A DNA stretch of 8,041 nucleotides from an uncultured Lacticaseibacillus sp. GTDB lineage: Bacteria > Bacillota > Bacilli > Lactobacillales > Lactobacillaceae. The stretch's first letter is position 1; each line of letters begins with the position of its first letter. The stretch is from assembly GCA_934339215.1 (NCBI GenBank), contig CAKRHU010000058.1:1-8041 (forward strand), written 5' to 3'. Made by a program: the position numbers and the translations under genes. Under the pieces are notes generated by a model. That model ran no database searches. It was not told the origin of the DNA and saw only the letters and a list, made by a program, of their open reading frames with translations. This document shows positions 6,179-8,041 of this stretch, piece after piece.

Positions 6179-7610
6179 AGTGTTATTTGCGGCTGCAGAA
6201 GGCGTCCCGTTTTTTAAAACTGGCGGCTTGGGGGATGTGGCGTATGCTTTGCCGCAAGCCCTCAAACAAGCCGGCGTCGATATTCGCGTGGTATTGCCAA
6301 TGTACTCGCAGCTGTTTCCAGATGCTTATCGGGAACAATTGCGTCCACTGGCTCGCTTTTCATTGAAGTTTGGCCAACAAGAAAAATACGTCGGCGTGTT
6401 GACGTTAAAACTTAATGACGTCACCTATTACTTCATCGACAATGAAGAATTCTTTGGTCGTGACGTGTTGTACGGCGAATGGGATGATGGCGGCCGGTTT
6501 GGCTTTTTCCAAATGGCGATCATTGAAATGTTGCAAGTAATCGACTTTATTCCCGATATCTTGCATGTCAATGACTGGCATACCGCATTTATTCCAGTGT
6601 TGCTGGCGGATAAATATCAATGGATCAATGCGCTTGCTGGCATTAAGACCCAATTGACCATTCACAACTTGCAATTCCAAGGATGGTTCCCGCAGTCGAT
6701 TTTGGAGGATGTGTTTGGTATCGGTCGGCAATTTGCCAATGATGACGGGTTCATTCAGGATGGTTCGGTGAATTATCTCAAAGGTGGGATCAACTTTGCC
6801 AACTTAGTGACGACAGTGAGTCCAAGTTATGCCGGCGAAATTCAAACGCCTGCGTTTGGTGAGCACCTCGACGGCACCTTACGCAAGCAAAACTGGAAGT
6901 TGCGCGGGATCTTAAATGGCATCGACACCACGCTGTATGACCCGCAAACTGATAAACATCTCTATGCCAATTATTCTGCCGATGATCTCGCTGGCAAAGC
7001 CCAAGATAAACTGGCCTTGCAACAAGAATTCGGTTTGCCGCAAACGGATGTCCCATTATTTGGTGTCGTCTCGCGCCTGACTCGGCAAAAAGGTATGGAT
7101 CTGTTAGTCGATGCGTTAAATCAGATCTTGCCTGGCACGGATATGCAAATCGTGATTTTAGGCACTGGTGACGGCGATTTAGAGCGGCATTTTGACGATT
7201 TACATGCGCGCTATGCTGGTAAAGCGGCCACGTATATCGGCTTTGATGTGGCGTTGGCGCAACGGATCTACGGTGGCGTGGACTTCTTTGTGATGCCAAG
7301 TGCCTTTGAACCAAGCGGCTTGGCACAAATGATGGCGATGCGCTATGGGGCATTACCGATTGTTCATGAAACTGGCGGTTTGCGTGATTCTGTGATCGCA
7401 TATGATGCAACTACCGGTGATGGCGATGGGTTCAGTTTCTGGGAATACAATACTGGCGTGTTAGCTGCAACTTTGCGGCGGGCCGCAGAAGTTTATACCC
7501 AAACGCCTGATGAATTTGCGCACTTGCAACAAACGGCAATGGCCAAGGACTTTGATTGGGTCCATGCGGCGCAAGATTATTTGCAAGGCTATCAGAATCT
7601 GTTGAACTAA
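6171..7610 (+). CDS. glgA: Glycogen (starch) synthase GlgA, ADP-glucose dependent
   Basis: GlgA is a GT5 retaining glycosyltransferase that adds glucose from ADP-glucose to the non-reducing end of alpha-1,4-glucan. The protein has 479 residues, the usual bacterial length, with a GT-B fold. The N-terminal domain (1-about 245) has KTGGLGDV (16-23), whose Lys16 matches the sugar-nucleotide lysine K15 of E. coli, then HVNDWHTA (132-139) and TIHNLQFQG (163-171). The C-terminal domain has VSRLTRQKG (300-308), with Arg302 and Lys307 expected to bind phosphate, and PSAFEPSGL (376-384) with catalytic Glu380, followed by HETGGLRDSV (399-408). The usual FEPCGL cysteine is Ser382 here. The start at 6171 is set by the ribosome site and by the family N-terminus [10 protein letters not shown]; the longer frame starting at 6090 translates glgD sequence out of frame. 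It overlaps glgD by 8 bases and is the last gene before a strong terminator. Confidence 0.97.
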   Translation: MLKVLFAAAEGVPFFKTGGLGDVAYALPQALKQAGVDIRVVLPMYSQLFPDAYREQLRPLARFSLKFGQQEKYVGVLTLKLNDVTYYFIDNEEFFGRDVLYGEWDDGGRFGFFQMAIIEMLQVIDFIPDILHVNDWHTAFIPVLLADKYQWINALAGIKTQLTIHNLQFQGWFPQSILEDVFGIGRQFANDDGFIQDGSVNYLKGGINFANLVTTVSPSYAGEIQTPAFGEHLDGTLRKQNWKLRGILNGIDTTLYDPQTDKHLYANYSADDLAGKAQDKLALQQEFGLPQTDVPLFGVVSRLTRQKGMDLLVDALNQILPGTDMQIVILGTGDGDLERHFDDLHARYAGKAATYIGFDVALAQRIYGGVDFFVMPSAFEPSGLAQMMAMRYGALPIVHETGGLRDSVIAYDATTGDGDGFSFWEYNTGVLAATLRRAAEVYTQTPDEFAHLQQTAMAKDFDWVHAAQDYLQGYQNLLN

Positions 7611-7648
7611 ACAAATATCGCCTAGTTTCGAGTGTGTTGAAATCAGGC

Positions 7649-7681
7649 AAGATGGGTGGTGTTTTTCGCCACCTATTTTTT
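7649..7681 (+). terminator. Intrinsic terminator or attenuator between glgA and glgP
   Basis: A stem pairs 7649-7661 with 7667-7679 around the loop TTTTT (7662-7666). The core is GGTGGTG against CGCCACC, with a G-U pair within it and others further out. The right arm runs into six T (7676-7681). It begins 38 bases after the glgA stop, and its T-run directly touches the glgP ribosome site. No good promoter is visible between it and glgP, so glgP probably depends on partial readthrough. Confidence 0.85.
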
Positions 7682-7689
7682 GGAGGGAG
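7682..7689 (+). promoter_or_regulatory. Ribosome binding site of glgP
   Basis: GGAGGGAG starts on the base after the terminator T-run and lies 8 bases before the ATG at 7698. Being outside the hairpin, it should stay accessible in readthrough transcripts. Confidence 0.8.
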
Positions 7690-7697
7690 TTTATTTT

Positions 7698-8041
7698 ATG
7701 GGATTAACGAAAAAACGCTTCATCGCTGATTTTCAAGCAGAAGCTTTACATTTATTTGCCGATTCGCTGGAGAATCTGTCACCGATGCAACAATATCAAG
7801 CGCTGGCGTTTTTGGTGAAAGGCTATTATGCCAAAGACTGGGCGCAAACCAAGGCAGATTATGATCATCACCAGCAAAAGCAGGTTTATTATTTTTCCAT
7901 TGAGTTTCTCCCTGGGCGGCTATTGGCGTCGAATTTGTTGAATCTCGGGATCAAAGACACAGTTGAAGCAGGTTTGAAGCAACTCGATATCGATGTTGCT
8001 GATTTGTATGCCCAAGAAGGCGACCCTGGTTTAGGTAATGG
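7698..8041 (+). CDS. glgP: Glycogen phosphorylase GlgP, N-terminal part, cut by window edge
   Basis: GlgP is a PLP-dependent GT35 phosphorylase that splits alpha-1,4-glucan with phosphate and releases glucose-1-phosphate. Only 114 complete codons of an expected ~800 are in the window; the PLP lysine and phosphate site lie beyond it. YYFSIEFLPGR (64-74) matches the family's YYLSxEFLxGR block, followed by NLLNLGI (79-85), and the visible end, DPGLGN with the first two bases of a Gly codon, begins the conserved GLGNGGLGR motif. The start is supported by a strong ribosome site and by the usual distance to the YYxSxEF block. Unlike the genes before it, it does not overlap its neighbour: an 87-base gap with a terminator separates it from glgA. 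MalP (maltodextrin phosphorylase) shares this family, but the position after glgA supports glycogen phosphorylase. Confidence 0.93.
   Translation, partial: MGLTKKRFIADFQAEALHLFADSLENLSPMQQYQALAFLVKGYYAKDWAQTKADYDHHQQKQVYYFSIEFLPGRLLASNLLNLGIKDTVEAGLKQLDIDVADLYAQEGDPGLGN

Noticed and set aside
6790..7410. Long minus-strand open frame (206 codons) inside glgA
   Set aside because: It is fully antisense to a convincing GlgA, its product (rich in His, Arg, Ser and Gln) looks like shadow translation, and no ribosome site or promoter supports it.
7637..7665. Possible glgP promoter starting with TTGAAA
   Set aside because: No acceptable -10 box occurs 16-18 bases downstream; that position falls in the terminator loop.
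1..8041. Mobile element, defence system, CRISPR array, riboswitch or T-box
   Set aside because: No terminal repeats, transposase, array, tRNA or leader structure of these kinds was seen; the window is housekeeping metabolism with dense coding.

Overview
The window reads like chromosomal DNA of a low-to-mid GC Gram-positive bacterium, most likely a member of the Lactobacillaceae (a Lacticaseibacillus-like genome is a guess from codon use and gene order). Support comes from strong AGGAGG-type ribosome sites, Firmicutes-type intrinsic terminators, catabolite-responsive (cre) operators, and a glgB-glgC-glgD-glgA-glgP order that includes the Firmicutes-specific GlgD. All genes lie on the + strand and no mobile DNA, CRISPR array, tRNA or rRNA is visible.

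Layout. Positions 1-1621 hold the end of a tryptophan operon: trpB, cut at its 5' end by the window edge, and complete trpA, which overlaps it. An intrinsic terminator at 1629-1661 closes that operon. Positions 1662-1996 are a non-coding control region. It contains a run of A-tracts spaced about 11 bp apart (predicted bent DNA), a near-consensus cre box at 1813-1826, a 9-bp dyad at 1899-1922, an extended -10 promoter at 1954-1962, a second cre-like box at 1968-1981 over the expected transcription start, and a strong Shine-Dalgarno site. Positions 1997-7610 hold glgB, glgC, glgD and glgA, each overlapping the next by 4-11 bases. A strong hairpin terminator at 7649-7681 then precedes glgP (7698 to the window edge, cut at its 3' end).

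How the genes work together. TrpA and TrpB form tryptophan synthase. GlgC with its catalytically degenerate partner GlgD should make ADP-glucose from glucose-1-phosphate and ATP. GlgA would polymerise this into alpha-1,4-glucan, GlgB would add alpha-1,6 branches, and GlgP would release glucose-1-phosphate from the polymer. The glgA-glgP terminator suggests that the degradative enzyme is made at a different level from the four synthetic ones. The cre boxes suggest CcpA control of glycogen storage.

I did not find a previously undescribed system. The genes are well-known families; the points worth a second look are regulatory (glgB upstream region, glgA-glgP hairpin) and a few residue-level peculiarities.
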